Counted from the first letter of the stretch, positions 1 to 9,289 are shown. The stretch is 64,000 bases of DNA from Anaerolineales bacterium (GCA_016927115.1 JAFGNH010000022.1:1-64000), one strand, 5' to 3'. Numbers and translations: made by a program. Notes: generated by a model not told the origin, from the sequence alone.

Positions 1-181
1 CGGTGCCAAATGGAAGCGGTTATTGTGCAGTATGGACCATGAGTACTTGCTTAAGGTTTTACATAATTGAAAACGCGATTGCCCTGTTTAGCAGCCGCAA
101 TACTTAATCGGTCAGAAAAATAATGCTAAAATAATCTGTTATAGAATAAGACTGTGAAGTTTCCAGCGAGGAGAAAACGGA
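1..181. other. left-edge intergenic region
   Basis: No gene can be supported in these bases. Short open stretches reach the left edge (one ends at a TGA near position 42, another at a TGA near 70), so the 3' end of a preceding gene is possible but cannot be identified from so few codons. The last 20 bases hold a GGAGAA Shine-Dalgarno for the DegV gene at 182. Confidence 0.4.
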
Positions 182-1054
182 ATGCAAATAGTGACGGATA
201 GCGGGGCAGACATCAAGCTTAACCCGGAGGCGATCCGGGACCTGAATATTCATGTGGTTCCATTGAATGTAACACTGGAAGGTACTACTTACCGTGAAGG
301 TATCGATATCAGCACAGATGATTTCTATGACCTGCTGGAAGCCAGCAACACAATGCCGACAACTTCACAACCTTCGGCAGGAGAATTTGCCGATCTATAC
401 CGTAAACTGGGTGAGAGTGGTGAAGAGATTCTATCCATTCACATGTCCTCCGGTCTATCCGGTACCTACAATTCAGCACTTGCCGGGTCCAGAATGGTTC
501 CCGAAATTAAAGTGACCCATGTTGACACAAAAACCCTTTCCGCAGCTTGTGGCTGGCAGGTACTGGCAGCGGCGAAAGCTGTAAAAGCAGGGATCAGCCT
601 GGATGCAATACTGGAAATGCTAAAAAGAATCAGTGACGGTGCCGACAGCATCTACACTTTGAAGGAATTGAAATACCTGATTAACGGCGGCCGAATCAGC
701 CACCTCAAAGGACTGCTGGCATCAGCTTTCAGGATCAAACCGCTCATTGGTGTTGAAAAGATCGGTGGCACCTATGTCCAGCATGGTATGGTACGCTCGT
801 TCACAAAGGCAATTGCAGGACTGGCAGAATTTATCACCAAACAACACCCGATCGGCACCAATATGCGCGTCCAGGTTCTCCATGCCCGCAATCTGGAAGG
901 CGCTGAGATGCTTGTTGAGCACATGGACAGACTTTTTAAATGCGAGTGGCTTCCTATCGGAGCTATGTCCCTTGTGCTTGGCGCCCATACAGGTCCCAGT
1001 ATGGTAGGGGTTGCCTACTCACCGGTTTCCGCTTTTGATGGTGTTCCAGCCTGA
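182..1054 (+). CDS. DegV family fatty-acid-binding protein
   Basis: A 290-residue DegV/FakB-type protein. The family binds a long-chain acyl chain and presents it to a fatty-acid kinase (FakA). The N-terminus IVTDSGADI, the TTSQPS loop around residue 60, the SGLSGTYNSA ligand-binding segment near residue 95, and the C-terminal LGAHTGPSMVGVAY are all family hallmarks. Length is normal. The ATG follows GGAGAA at good spacing. A second, more divergent DegV paralogue lies at 1771 on the same strand. No FakA-like kinase is seen in the window, so the ligand role is family knowledge, not context. Confidence 0.93.
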   Translation: MQIVTDSGADIKLNPEAIRDLNIHVVPLNVTLEGTTYREGIDISTDDFYDLLEASNTMPTTSQPSAGEFADLYRKLGESGEEILSIHMSSGLSGTYNSALAGSRMVPEIKVTHVDTKTLSAACGWQVLAAAKAVKAGISLDAILEMLKRISDGADSIYTLKELKYLINGGRISHLKGLLASAFRIKPLIGVEKIGGTYVQHGMVRSFTKAIAGLAEFITKQHPIGTNMRVQVLHARNLEGAEMLVEHMDRLFKCEWLPIGAMSLVLGAHTGPSMVGVAYSPVSAFDGVPA

Positions 1055-1770
1055 TAGCAGGAAAGCCGTACTGTTGAGTTTTCGAGGAACCACCTGACCC
1101 TGTTAATACCCTGAAAAAGAACGAATCAGGGTAAAGGTTACTCAGCCAATATCTCTGGACGCAAATCATTTTATTTTCATTTTCCACGCGTTCCTTCCGG
1201 TCAGCGTCCTTGTATCCATACTTGCTTGCAGGATGAGGAACACCCTTTCATCTTGCTGTGGTTCTTACCGGGCTTGCTGTCAGTTTTCTTCGGCTGCGCA
1301 CAACCACTCTGATATACGGTGTATTCCTGCCTGCAGAGAAGGCACTATATGGCGCTGGACCTCCGGTTATTGTAGTTTTGTAGCCGGAGGTTTTGGCAGC
1401 GCTTATGGCGGACATGCAAACAGGACTTCAAGATCTACCGTGGTTTTCGGTACCTGAGGAGTGCGTGTTACCGCTGAATTACTTGATGCAATAAAATACT
1501 GCATACACGACCCGGCTACCCAAAGAAAACATCCGTGCCGGAGCTCATACTACTCATATTATTATCCCCCTGGCTCGTATAAAACCTTAATACTTTCCCT
1601 GCATTCAGCAATACGGGGTTCCTGATAGCACGCACCATTTTAATTCTTCTGCTGCCCCATCTCACTGCATTATGGATTCTGAATTGCTTTTTCCTTGAAG
1701 TTCCTTCACAATAACAGGTGACTTTTCAGCATACCTCTCGAACGTTGTGCGCTCAATCTGAAGGAGTTGT
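1055..1770 (+). pseudogene. non-coding gap with possible decayed gene
   Basis: A 716-base gap between two DegV genes with no intact gene. From about 1229 one frame reads as a plausible hydrophobic protein (GTPFHLAVVLTGLAV, then FLPAEKALYGAGPP). It hits a TAG near 1383, and the same frame continues as EVLAALMADMQTG to a TAA near 1491. This looks like the remains of a membrane protein gene, but I do not recognise the family and chance is possible. An ACCCTG/CAGGGT inverted repeat near 1106-1133 may be a weak terminator for the upstream gene. The last bases carry the AAGGAG of the next gene. Confidence 0.3.
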
Positions 1771-2625
1771 ATGAATATCAGAATCGTAACTGACAGTACC
1801 TGTGATCTTCCTCCGGAGATATTGGAAAGAGAGAATATTACGGTTATTCCTCTATATATTAACTTTGGAGAGAAGAGTTTTCGTGATGGTGTGGATATCT
1901 CTCGCAAAGATTTTTATGAAATGCTTCCGGATGCCCCTGTCCACCCGACAACCTCTGTTCCTGGAATAGGTGTTTTTGTAAAAGCCTATCAGAAATTAGT
2001 TACACAGGGTGCTGATCAGATATTATCCATCCATATCTCCTCACAACTAAGCAACGCTGTCAATGTCGCCAGTCTTGCAGCCGAAGCGATTGAGCAGGTG
2101 AAAGTGACTGTAATCGATGCATGTCAGCTTACCGTTGGCACAGGCTTACAGGTACTGGAAGCAGCTAACGCGGTCCGCCAGGGAAAAACCATTCAGGAGA
2201 TCGTTCACTACCTGGAGATGTTCCGTAAAAGGATCGGCACTTTTGCTGCATTGGACACCCTGGAATTTCTTCGCCGTTCTGGTCGGCTTTCAAACTTTCA
2301 GGCAGCCCTCGGATCTCTGCTTGATCTGAAACCACTGCTATCCATGCATAATAATGTCATCAATATGGAAAAAGCACGTACCCGTCAGCGAGCAATGAAC
2401 TGGCTCTTAAAGACGTTTTCCACTCTGACGCCGGTGGAACAGATCATCATGGTGCATACGGCCGCAATGGATCGCGCCAGAGCTCTTTGGGATCAATTGA
2501 AAGAAATTGCTCCGGATATACCAGAACCACTCTTCCTTGATGTCACTCCGGTCCTGGGTTCTCACCTCGGGCCCGGTGTCGTTGGTTTCACCACAGTCAG
2601 CGCTGCTCCCTCGATCTCCGATTGA
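1771..2625 (+). CDS. DegV family protein, divergent paralogue
   Basis: A 284-residue DegV-type protein with the N-terminal IRIVTDSTCDLP and C-terminal LGSHLGPGVVGF signatures. The ATG follows AAGGAG. It differs from the neighbour at 182 in positions expected to touch the fatty-acid head group: TTSVPG replaces TTSQPS, and SSQLSNAVNVA replaces SSGLSGTYNSA. The fold is probably kept while ligand choice differs (inference). Two adjacent paralogues match the multi-FakB pattern known in other bacteria, where each binds a different acyl chain. The peroxiredoxin-like gene follows 106 bases downstream on the same strand. Confidence 0.9.
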   Translation: MNIRIVTDSTCDLPPEILERENITVIPLYINFGEKSFRDGVDISRKDFYEMLPDAPVHPTTSVPGIGVFVKAYQKLVTQGADQILSIHISSQLSNAVNVASLAAEAIEQVKVTVIDACQLTVGTGLQVLEAANAVRQGKTIQEIVHYLEMFRKRIGTFAALDTLEFLRRSGRLSNFQAALGSLLDLKPLLSMHNNVINMEKARTRQRAMNWLLKTFSTLTPVEQIIMVHTAAMDRARALWDQLKEIAPDIPEPLFLDVTPVLGSHLGPGVVGFTTVSAAPSISD

Positions 2626-2731
2626 GGGGGGATTCAAAAACGGATTACACCACACATTGACTGGAACCTTCAGTAATTGCGCCAGGCATGTTGCTGTGCA
2701 TAATCGTTGAAAGAGCGAGAGGATAAATCAC

Positions 2732-3199
2732 ATGTCTCAAGTAAGTATTTCGGTCTCAGCACCTGATTTTACACTTACCGACACAACCGGCACCCCATTG
2801 AGCCTGTCTTCGTTTAAAGACAAAAAAAACATCGTCCTGGTATTTAACCGCGGCTTCATGTGACCATTCTGCCGCGGGCACATGGCGCAGTTGCGCCAGA
2901 ATTATGACCAGTTTACAACAAGAGATACAGAAGTTATTGTGGTAGGTCCTGAAAATATTGATGCCTTCAAGAAATACTGGGAGGAAGAAAACCTGCCTTT
3001 TATCGGTCTTGCTGATCCAACACACACAGTACTGAAAACCTATGGGCAGCAAATCAAACTCTTTAAGTTAGGACGGATGCCGGCACAGGCTGTTATCAAC
3101 AAACAAGGTATTGTACGCTACATACACTATGGACATTCCATGCAGGATATTCCTGCCATTGACGAAATACTGACTATTCTCGACGAGCTTAATCAGTGA
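2732..3199 (+). CDS. peroxiredoxin-like (AhpC/TSA) selenoprotein, UGA at codon 44
   Basis: Read through an in-frame TGA at 2861-2863, this gives a 155-residue AhpC/TSA redoxin with a normal start (SAPDFTLTDTTGTPLSL) and normal length. The ATG at 2732 has an AGAGGA Shine-Dalgarno. TGA sits exactly where the peroxidatic cysteine is expected: NRGFM-U-PFCRGHMAQL, so the active site becomes U44-P-F-C47. Coding similarity continues on both sides of the TGA in one frame, which a decayed gene would rarely show. A hairpin 20 bases downstream fits a bacterial SECIS. Known selenoenzymes of this fold reduce peroxides with thiols. A nonsense mutation is the alternative. If Sec is not inserted, internal ATG 2882 would give a protein without an active site. 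Confidence 0.8.
2883..2898 (+). promoter_or_regulatory. candidate bacterial SECIS hairpin
   Basis: TGGCGC (2883-2888) pairs perfectly with GCGCCA (2893-2898) around the tetraloop AGTT. The stem starts 20 bases after the in-frame TGA and the loop G is 27 bases after it. Known bacterial SECIS elements have a short stem within roughly 15-40 bases of the UGA and a G in the first two loop positions, as in E. coli fdhF. Both hold here. The hairpin lies within the coding sequence, as bacterial SECIS elements do. Confidence 0.65.
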
Positions 3200-3345
3200 A
3201 AGGGCACACAGGACCATTACAGAACAATTCCTTCGGATATTTGAAAAAAAAGCAGAAACAAAGCGCATGATTTTATTTAAGGGTTTATCTCCATTATTTT
3301 ATCGGGAACCTGCAAAAGCCATTTGGATCTAAAGGTATTTCTATC

Positions 3346-4893
3346 TTGACAGCAAAAGTTAAATTTAGCATATCTTCTATCTGTAAAAAGATTCGGGGAA
3401 CTGCCAATCATTTTCTTGCTGGCAGAAAGTTCCGCACCCTTTCCCTCATCCTGATTGGTCTTTTAGAAATTCTTTGCTGGTTCTATCTCTTCCGAACATA
3501 CAATCTCTTTACTAACATCCAGGAAAGTGAGTTCGCTTTTGATAAGATTCACGGACATTTCTTTTCCCGGATTATTCAGGAAACCTACTTGGTTTTCCTT
3601 TCATTGTGCGCTCTATCACTCCTGAAGATAATCTGGATACGGAGGAACGAGGAGATCCGGCCGGCGTATGTAATTCTGCTCCTTATCCCGATCGCCGCAG
3701 GACTTGCTGCAGCTTTTGCAATGTACCCCGTTGGTGGACTGGACCTTTTCCATTACATTTTCAAAGCAAAAATGATGGTTGTCTACAATGCGAATCCTTA
3801 TATTCAGATAGCTCGCAAGGTAGCCCCCTCGGATCCGTTTTTCATTTATGACCCCTTCCCTGACCACACCCTTGGGTACGGCCCTTTATGGACACTGCTG
3901 GCAAAATGGACATTCCGTATCACAGCAGCAATTTCCAGCTCTGAAAGCATTCTTTCCCAGGTAATTGGATTTAAGACCCTCAATCTGTTCTTTTGGGTTG
4001 GCATTGCCATCCTGATCTGGTCCAACAGACCTGACCTCCGATCAAAGTTGCTTTCAACTATTTTCTTCCTTGGCAACCCTCTCGTTCTATTCGAACTGAT
4101 TACAAATGCCCACAACGATGCCATGATGGTATTTTTCCTGCTCTCTGCTATTATCCTTCTGCAAAAGAAGCGGGCTGAAAGTCTGCTGGCCTTTACCGCG
4201 AGTCTGTTGATCAAACCATTTGCCCTGATTCTACTCCCTCTAGGTATCGTCTACGCAGTAAAGGAAAAGGCTTTTCCTCTTCGGAAATGGCTCTCTGCCT
4301 GCGGTCAGTCACTTTTTCTCTTTTTCTTATGCTGGATTCCCTTCCTGGATTCGCCCCATCTCATGTCTGGTTTTCTTGCAGGCATGCAGCACGCCAATGC
4401 ACTTAAGACAGCCTCGATTTTCTCCCTTCTTAGAGAAGCCTCTTCTCTTTTCGGGTTATCCGGATGGGTATCCTCCCTTGCTTTTATACTTTGCGCCTCG
4501 ATCACCCTGCTTGCGTCTGGTGTACTGATCCTTCAATTCCTTCGTGGCGATCCTTTGTTGCGCATTGCTTCAATGACGTATCTGATATTCTGTGCAATCC
4601 TTACCAACATGCTGCCCTGGTACCTGGTCTTTGTGATAACAGCAGCAGCTTTCTCTAACGAATGGCTCGACCTGGCCCCTGCATACACATTTACATTTCT
4701 CGGGCTTGTTTTTTACCTGCTATCTATCTGGGCATGGTACGATTCGGGTGGTTCCACATTTACCGTTCATCTTCTGCAGGCGGGAGCACTCACATTTCCA
4801 ATCCTCCTTTATTCAAGTGCCTTTATCCTCGCCTCACGCAAACGTTTATCGGCTGAAGGGGTTCGACTCCAGGATAATGAAAAAGCAGCCTGA
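3346..4893 (+). CDS. polytopic GT-C type glycosyltransferase (GT87-like)
   Basis: A 515-residue integral membrane protein with about 11-12 hydrophobic segments. It starts at TTG 3346 with AAAGG twelve bases upstream. After the second helix pair an acidic loop (GGLDLFHYIFKAKM) is placed like the catalytic loop of GT-C enzymes that use polyprenyl-phosphate sugars. NPYI, GYGPLW and NAHNDAMMVFF are motifs typical of mannosyltransferase-like GT87/DUF2029 proteins. It likely adds a sugar to a cell-envelope glycan at the outer face of the membrane. Acceptor and sugar cannot be read from the sequence. It stands alone on its strand between the peroxiredoxin-like gene and the methyltransferase at 5003. 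Confidence 0.75.
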   Translation: MTAKVKFSISSICKKIRGTANHFLAGRKFRTLSLILIGLLEILCWFYLFRTYNLFTNIQESEFAFDKIHGHFFSRIIQETYLVFLSLCALSLLKIIWIRRNEEIRPAYVILLLIPIAAGLAAAFAMYPVGGLDLFHYIFKAKMMVVYNANPYIQIARKVAPSDPFFIYDPFPDHTLGYGPLWTLLAKWTFRITAAISSSESILSQVIGFKTLNLFFWVGIAILIWSNRPDLRSKLLSTIFFLGNPLVLFELITNAHNDAMMVFFLLSAIILLQKKRAESLLAFTASLLIKPFALILLPLGIVYAVKEKAFPLRKWLSACGQSLFLFFLCWIPFLDSPHLMSGFLAGMQHANALKTASIFSLLREASSLFGLSGWVSSLAFILCASITLLASGVLILQFLRGDPLLRIASMTYLIFCAILTNMLPWYLVFVITAAAFSNEWLDLAPAYTFTFLGLVFYLLSIWAWYDSGGSTFTVHLLQAGALTFPILLYSSAFILASRKRLSAEGVRLQDNEKAA

Positions 4894-5002
4894 ATGCCTC
4901 AATAAATCCCATTATTCTTCCGTGTCTCAAAACTGCGTTTATAAAAACTGTGCGCCGGCCTCAATGGAAATAGAAATCGTTTTACTGGTATGATGGTGCC
5001 CT

Positions 5003-5998
5003 ATGCTGAAAGCAGATTTTTCCGACATGTTGCTCGCGGCAGTTGATGCCCGCACAGAGTTTTTTAACCCTGAAAATAATAATGCTTTTCGCTTGTTCAA
5101 TGGATTCACCGAAGGTGAACCCGGGATCTCAGCGGACCTATATGCCCGGACTCTGGTTCTGCACAACTATGGAAAAAGGCCTGAAGCATATACTGAGCTT
5201 CTCGACACAGCCGAAACAACCCTGTTGAAAAGGTTCCCCTGGATACAATCCGTAGTCCGCAAGATAAGATATGCTCCCTCACCTGAGGAACGGAATGGAA
5301 TTATCCGCGGTGAGCAGCCGGATACGGTCATCATAGAAAATGGTGTTCATTATGCGATCAATCTGTGTTTGAACCAGGATACGAGTTTCTATCTTGATAC
5401 CAGGAATCTTCGCGTTTGGATAAAAGACTCACTCCTAGGAAAGTCGGTGCTGAACATGTTTGCCTATACCGGCAGCCTCGGAATCGCGGCAAGAGTTGGC
5501 GGAGCACAGCCTGTAACTAATCTCGATCTCAGTACAATGTTCCTGAATATCGGCAAAACCTCCCTGAAACTGAATGGCTTACAGCAAACAGAGAATGAAT
5601 TCCTGCGAATGGACTTCTGGTCAGCGGTCAAGCAGTTCAAACAGAATAATACACACTTTGACTGCATCATCCTGGACCCACCATTTTTTACGAAGACCCG
5701 TAAAGCCATGCTTGATCTCAACAAGGACACAGCCAGGTTGATCAACAAGGTTCGTCCATTAGTCAGGAACGAAGGCTGGCTGGTTATTGTAAACAATGCA
5801 CTGTTCCTTCCTGGCGTGGAGTTATATTCATCAATTTCCGGCCTATGCAGTGATGGCTACCTGGCACTCGAGCAGATTATTCCTGTTCCTCTCGATATGA
5901 CAGGCTATCCGCGAACGGTATGTTCAACGCCCCCCGTCGACCCGTCTCCTTTCAACCACCCCACCAAAATCATAGTTACTAGGGTATTTCACAAGTAA
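5003..5998 (+). CDS. class I SAM-dependent rRNA methyltransferase (RlmI-like)
   Basis: A 331-residue protein with the central EGEPGISADLY region and a C-terminal Rossmann methyltransferase domain. SAM motif I is FAYTGSLGIAA (about residue 155) and the catalytic loop is ILDPPFF (about residue 228). This arrangement is that of RlmI/YccW-type 23S rRNA cytosine-C5 methyltransferases. Those are about 390 residues with an N-terminal PUA domain; here the PUA domain appears absent, so the target base may differ. Some RlmI relatives use a Cys after the DPP motif, but none is adjacent here. Function as an RNA methyltransferase is likely; the exact site is unknown. Confidence 0.8.
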   Translation: MLKADFSDMLLAAVDARTEFFNPENNNAFRLFNGFTEGEPGISADLYARTLVLHNYGKRPEAYTELLDTAETTLLKRFPWIQSVVRKIRYAPSPEERNGIIRGEQPDTVIIENGVHYAINLCLNQDTSFYLDTRNLRVWIKDSLLGKSVLNMFAYTGSLGIAARVGGAQPVTNLDLSTMFLNIGKTSLKLNGLQQTENEFLRMDFWSAVKQFKQNNTHFDCIILDPPFFTKTRKAMLDLNKDTARLINKVRPLVRNEGWLVIVNNALFLPGVELYSSISGLCSDGYLALEQIIPVPLDMTGYPRTVCSTPPVDPSPFNHPTKIIVTRVFHK

Positions 5999-6136
5999 CA
6001 GCCTTTCGATAAGCAGCATTATGCTTTACCGGCTTGATTCCGTGAGAAATCGTTCCCGAACTCAGGAATCCCTCCCTTATTGTCGCTGGATGCAGATGGC
6101 CATAATTCCCGGCACCTGCGTACGCATAGAGTTGGC

Positions 6137-6165
6137 TTGACAGTTATGTACAACCGTGATACATT
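6137..6165 (+). promoter_or_regulatory. sigma70-type promoter of the cold-shock gene
   Basis: A perfect -35 TTGACA (6137-6142) and a -10 TACATT (6160-6165, five of six) are separated by 17 bases. Transcription would start near 6172, giving an untranslated leader of about 100 bases before the ATG at 6274. A long structured leader is usual for cold-shock genes, where it controls translation at low temperature. Confidence 0.7.
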
Positions 6166-6273
6166 GTATGCATTGTTAGTAGTTGTTCTAATCTAGAGTA
6201 AGACTTGGATCTGAAATTGATGTTGAACCTCTAACAAGAAAATAGAAAAACCAAATAAAGGAGATTCGGCATC

Positions 6274-6483
6274 ATGCCAGATCGAGAAACTGGAACTGTC
6301 AAGTGGTTTAATGCCACAAAAGGCTTCGGCTTTATTGAGCGAGAGAGCGGTGAGGATGTATTCATCCACTACAGTGCAATCAGTGGAAGTGGCTACCGTT
6401 CCCTGGAAGAAGGCCAAAAGGTCGAATTCACCGTAGTTCAAGGTGATAAAGGCCCTCAGGCACAGGATGTAGAAACCGTCTAA
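6274..6483 (+). CDS. csp: cold-shock protein, CspA family
   Basis: A 69-residue single OB-fold protein. RNP1 is KGFGFIE (about residues 17-23) and RNP2 is DVFIHYSAI (about 29-37), preceded by [11 protein letters not shown]. Length and both nucleic-acid-binding motifs are standard. These proteins bind single-stranded RNA and melt mRNA structure, and act as RNA chaperones in the cold or in growth transitions. The ATG follows AAAGGAGA at ideal spacing. The gene is monocistronic: a strong promoter lies about 110 bases upstream and an intrinsic terminator follows 22 bases after the stop. Confidence 0.97.
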   Translation: MPDRETGTVKWFNATKGFGFIERESGEDVFIHYSAISGSGYRSLEEGQKVEFTVVQGDKGPQAQDVETV

Positions 6484-6505
6484 ACCTTCATTTTTCAAAA
6501 TCAGC

Positions 6506-6542
6506 AGAGGCGTTGGCGGCAACCAACGCCTCTTATTTTTTT
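6506..6542 (+). terminator. intrinsic terminator of the cold-shock gene
   Basis: AGAGGCGTTGG (6506-6516) pairs perfectly with CCAACGCCTCT (6523-6533) over a six-base loop and is followed by a long T-rich tract. Confidence 0.93.
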
Positions 6543-6937
6543 TAATGGTGAATCGAGTATGGCGTCGTGTAATTAACACATTGTGTAAAAATACAGACTA
6601 CCTGCGCGTTCTATCACTTTATTTTTTTTCCTTCCTGATCTCCTATTTACGTCCAGGTGATGTTATAAACAATGCTCTTTCACTGAGTGTGAAAATCAAC
6701 TGCGAATATTGAACTATGAAGAAAATCGGCCTGGAACTATCCTGGTTTATCCCTCCCCCTGACATGGTTTATGGCAGAATCTGATATGATTACCATCGTA
6801 ATAGAAAATTGTACCTTTCAATAATTTTTCAAATTTTTTGTTCCCGATTTCAGTTTCATACAGATCTATCCACAGATTACGAGGGCTGTCGATTCAGTTT
6901 TTGATAACATCTTTCATCCGTACTAAAGGAAGCCAAC
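6543..6937. other. intergenic region, no gene seen
   Basis: An AT-rich gap of 395 bases between the cold-shock terminator and the TTG of the glycosyltransferase at 6938. I see no coding frame that looks real. CTGACA at about 6758 and TATGAT at 6785 resemble promoter boxes but are 20 bases apart. The last bases hold AAAGGA, the ribosome-binding site of the next gene. Confidence 0.5.
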
Positions 6938-9055
6938 TTGATAAAGCGTATCAGATCATACCGATATCTAGAACTGGGATCAAGACTCCTTCTTCCTGCC
7001 ATTCGAATCTCAACCGTGCTGTTGATTCTCTCTGGTCTTTACCTGCTGCTGCACTCCCACCTGCCGTTCCTGCCATATTTCCAGAGCACGGATATGCAAA
7101 AGGTTATGGTTGTCCTGGGGGAATTCCTGATTTTGGCAGTACTTGCCCGGTATCTGGAAAAAAATCCGATTAAAAAAGCTACGGATGCCGCAGCCATCCT
7201 GTTTTTCTTTCTGTTACTTAACTGTCTTCTTCTACAGCCATTAATCGCGATCTACTTTGATCCCTCCTGGGAAGATGTTCCTGTCGTAAGAAAATTCAGG
7301 AGTATTTTCTTTCAGATATCCTCGTACTTATTCCCTCTGACCGGAGTTGCTGCGTTGTTTTCCTGGAGAACGATCAATCGCGGTCGCCTCTGGCTTCAAT
7401 CGCAGTTCATGTCTGCAGAGAAAGATACTGGCTACACACCGATATTAAAAACGGGGTCCAACTCTCCTCCAGAATACAGCCAGGACGCACATCCCAGACG
7501 CAAGTTTTACAACTGGCTATATTTCCTTCTGGTTGTATTGCTTACTGCTGCAGGCCTTTACCTGCGTGGAAATTCTTTGACTGGCTTTGTAACGGATGAT
7601 GAGACCAACCATCTCGCCACTGCACTGCAGTTCATCCAGGGAACACCCTGGAAAGGCTTGTTGTACACACGCGGACTCTATACCGTAACAGCGCCGCTTA
7701 TAGCGGGTTTCAAACTTGGTGGTGTCAGCCTGGTCACAGCTCGTTGGGTGGCTATCATATTTAATACGCTGGCAATTATTCCCCTTTACTTCCTGATGAA
7801 GCGTACAAATAAGACGCTTGCCATATTTGCTGTCATGTTGTACCTGTTAAATCCATGGATGCTGGAAACCTCGCGAATCGTTCGCGAGTACGCATTTGCA
7901 CCACTCTATTTCTACACAGTTGCACTGGTTATGCAGATTTTCTATGATTCATTCCCCTCGGATTTTGTCTTTCCCCGAGATCTTCCAGGGCTTATCAATG
8001 CCAGAACACTGATTACAACCATCCTTCTGTTCTTTTTTCTCTTTTACGTCCTCGTTGTTGATGCACATGCCACCAGCAAAGTCATCCTGGGAGTCTACCT
8101 TGCATTCGGTTTGCTGCTGTTGAGGAAGATCAACTGGCACAAAAAAAAGAATCTCTATCTCCTGGTAATTCCAGCAATCATGCTGGTTGTTTTTACGTTA
8201 AATCTTGACATGCTTGAGGGACAATATTCTGGCTTTCATCTTGCTGACTTCTCAAACTACTTCATTTCCTTCTTTTTCAGCCAGCCGCTGTTATATACAG
8301 ATCCCATCCAACAGTGGAACTACGGATACGGTTTGAGCACAGTCCTTGTAATCCTGCTGGCTCTGCTCAGCACACAATTTCGGGAGCGCAACAGATTTGC
8401 TGTCCCGCTATCCTGGCTCAGCTTCCTGATTACACTTGGCGTTTTTACCATCTTCACAGTCCAGGGCCTGAAACCAAGATATGCTATTTACATTCAGATC
8501 TGGTTTATCCCAATCACAGCAGCCGGTCTTTACACAGCATTTCTGTTGGGGAAGAAGATGTTGAACAGTGCTCCCCTGGCCAGTCTGGGCATTGTGCTGC
8601 TATTTTTCAACTTCCCCTATATCACCTCCACCAACTTGGAATATATCCCGTATATCATTCCGGGCTCCAGAGGAGCTTTCTTCACTTCCGGAAATTCCAT
8701 TATTACCAATGAGTATTACTCCGACCTTGAACCAGCCAGCACCCTGCTCTCTGAAAATCTATCCAATGAAGATGCACTGGTAACAACCTCGTTTCTGAAG
8801 CGGTATATGTACTGGCAGGGCATAGAATCTGAGCACCTCTTCCTGTACTGGTATGATCTTGATCCCGGAAAACAGTCCATCTTCGCGGGAATCCGTTCAT
8901 CAGAGGAGGGCTGGATTGCATTAGACTACGAACGCGGATATCTGTGGTCATTTCCCCTCCCACTTGATGAATTCGAGTATGCTGGCAAGCACGTTGACTG
9001 GAAAGGCTGGTACGGCGACGTTCTGATCTACCACTGGTTTCGTCCCCGACCTTGA
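6938..9055 (+). CDS. GT39-like membrane glycosyltransferase
   Basis: A 705-residue polytopic protein starting at TTG 6938, eight bases after AAAGGA. It has an N-terminal membrane part of four or five helices, a polar linker around residues 165-190, and then a second set of helices opening with GFVTDDETNHLATAL. The acidic DDE in that first loop matches the metal/donor-site loop of GT39/ArnT/PMT-type enzymes. NPWMLETSRIVREY and a soluble C-terminal tail follow. It probably transfers a sugar from a lipid-phosphate carrier to an envelope substrate. The extra N-terminal membrane block of about 150 residues is unusual for a plain GT39 protein. Donor and acceptor are unknown. Confidence 0.75.
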   Translation: MIKRIRSYRYLELGSRLLLPAIRISTVLLILSGLYLLLHSHLPFLPYFQSTDMQKVMVVLGEFLILAVLARYLEKNPIKKATDAAAILFFFLLLNCLLLQPLIAIYFDPSWEDVPVVRKFRSIFFQISSYLFPLTGVAALFSWRTINRGRLWLQSQFMSAEKDTGYTPILKTGSNSPPEYSQDAHPRRKFYNWLYFLLVVLLTAAGLYLRGNSLTGFVTDDETNHLATALQFIQGTPWKGLLYTRGLYTVTAPLIAGFKLGGVSLVTARWVAIIFNTLAIIPLYFLMKRTNKTLAIFAVMLYLLNPWMLETSRIVREYAFAPLYFYTVALVMQIFYDSFPSDFVFPRDLPGLINARTLITTILLFFFLFYVLVVDAHATSKVILGVYLAFGLLLLRKINWHKKKNLYLLVIPAIMLVVFTLNLDMLEGQYSGFHLADFSNYFISFFFSQPLLYTDPIQQWNYGYGLSTVLVILLALLSTQFRERNRFAVPLSWLSFLITLGVFTIFTVQGLKPRYAIYIQIWFIPITAAGLYTAFLLGKKMLNSAPLASLGIVLLFFNFPYITSTNLEYIPYIIPGSRGAFFTSGNSIITNEYYSDLEPASTLLSENLSNEDALVTTSFLKRYMYWQGIESEHLFLYWYDLDPGKQSIFAGIRSSEEGWIALDYERGYLWSFPLPLDEFEYAGKHVDWKGWYGDVLIYHWFRPRP

Positions 9056-9218
9056 AGCTGCTTTGGTACAAAGAAAGCGGATTTGTATATAAATGTATCA
9101 CCGTTCTTCCTGCACACTTCTCCGGCACGTCAACAGCGAACGAGGATCGGGACGGTTTCTGCCGAAGGACAGGGAAACAACCACGCAAGTGTGCGGTTGA
9201 AATCACCCTGCCGGTGGA

Positions 9219-9248
9219 TTGCGACGAGCTGCCGGCACCTCCTATAAT
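9219..9248 (+). promoter_or_regulatory. possible promoter of the sbcD/sbcC-like pair
   Basis: TTGCGA (9219-9224) and a perfect TATAAT (9243-9248) are 18 bases apart, about 42 bases before the ATG at 9290. The -35 matches four of six. Confidence 0.4.
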
Positions 9249-9289
9249 GTTCACAAAATTCGGACAGTCGTGAAATGGAGAATTCGGGA

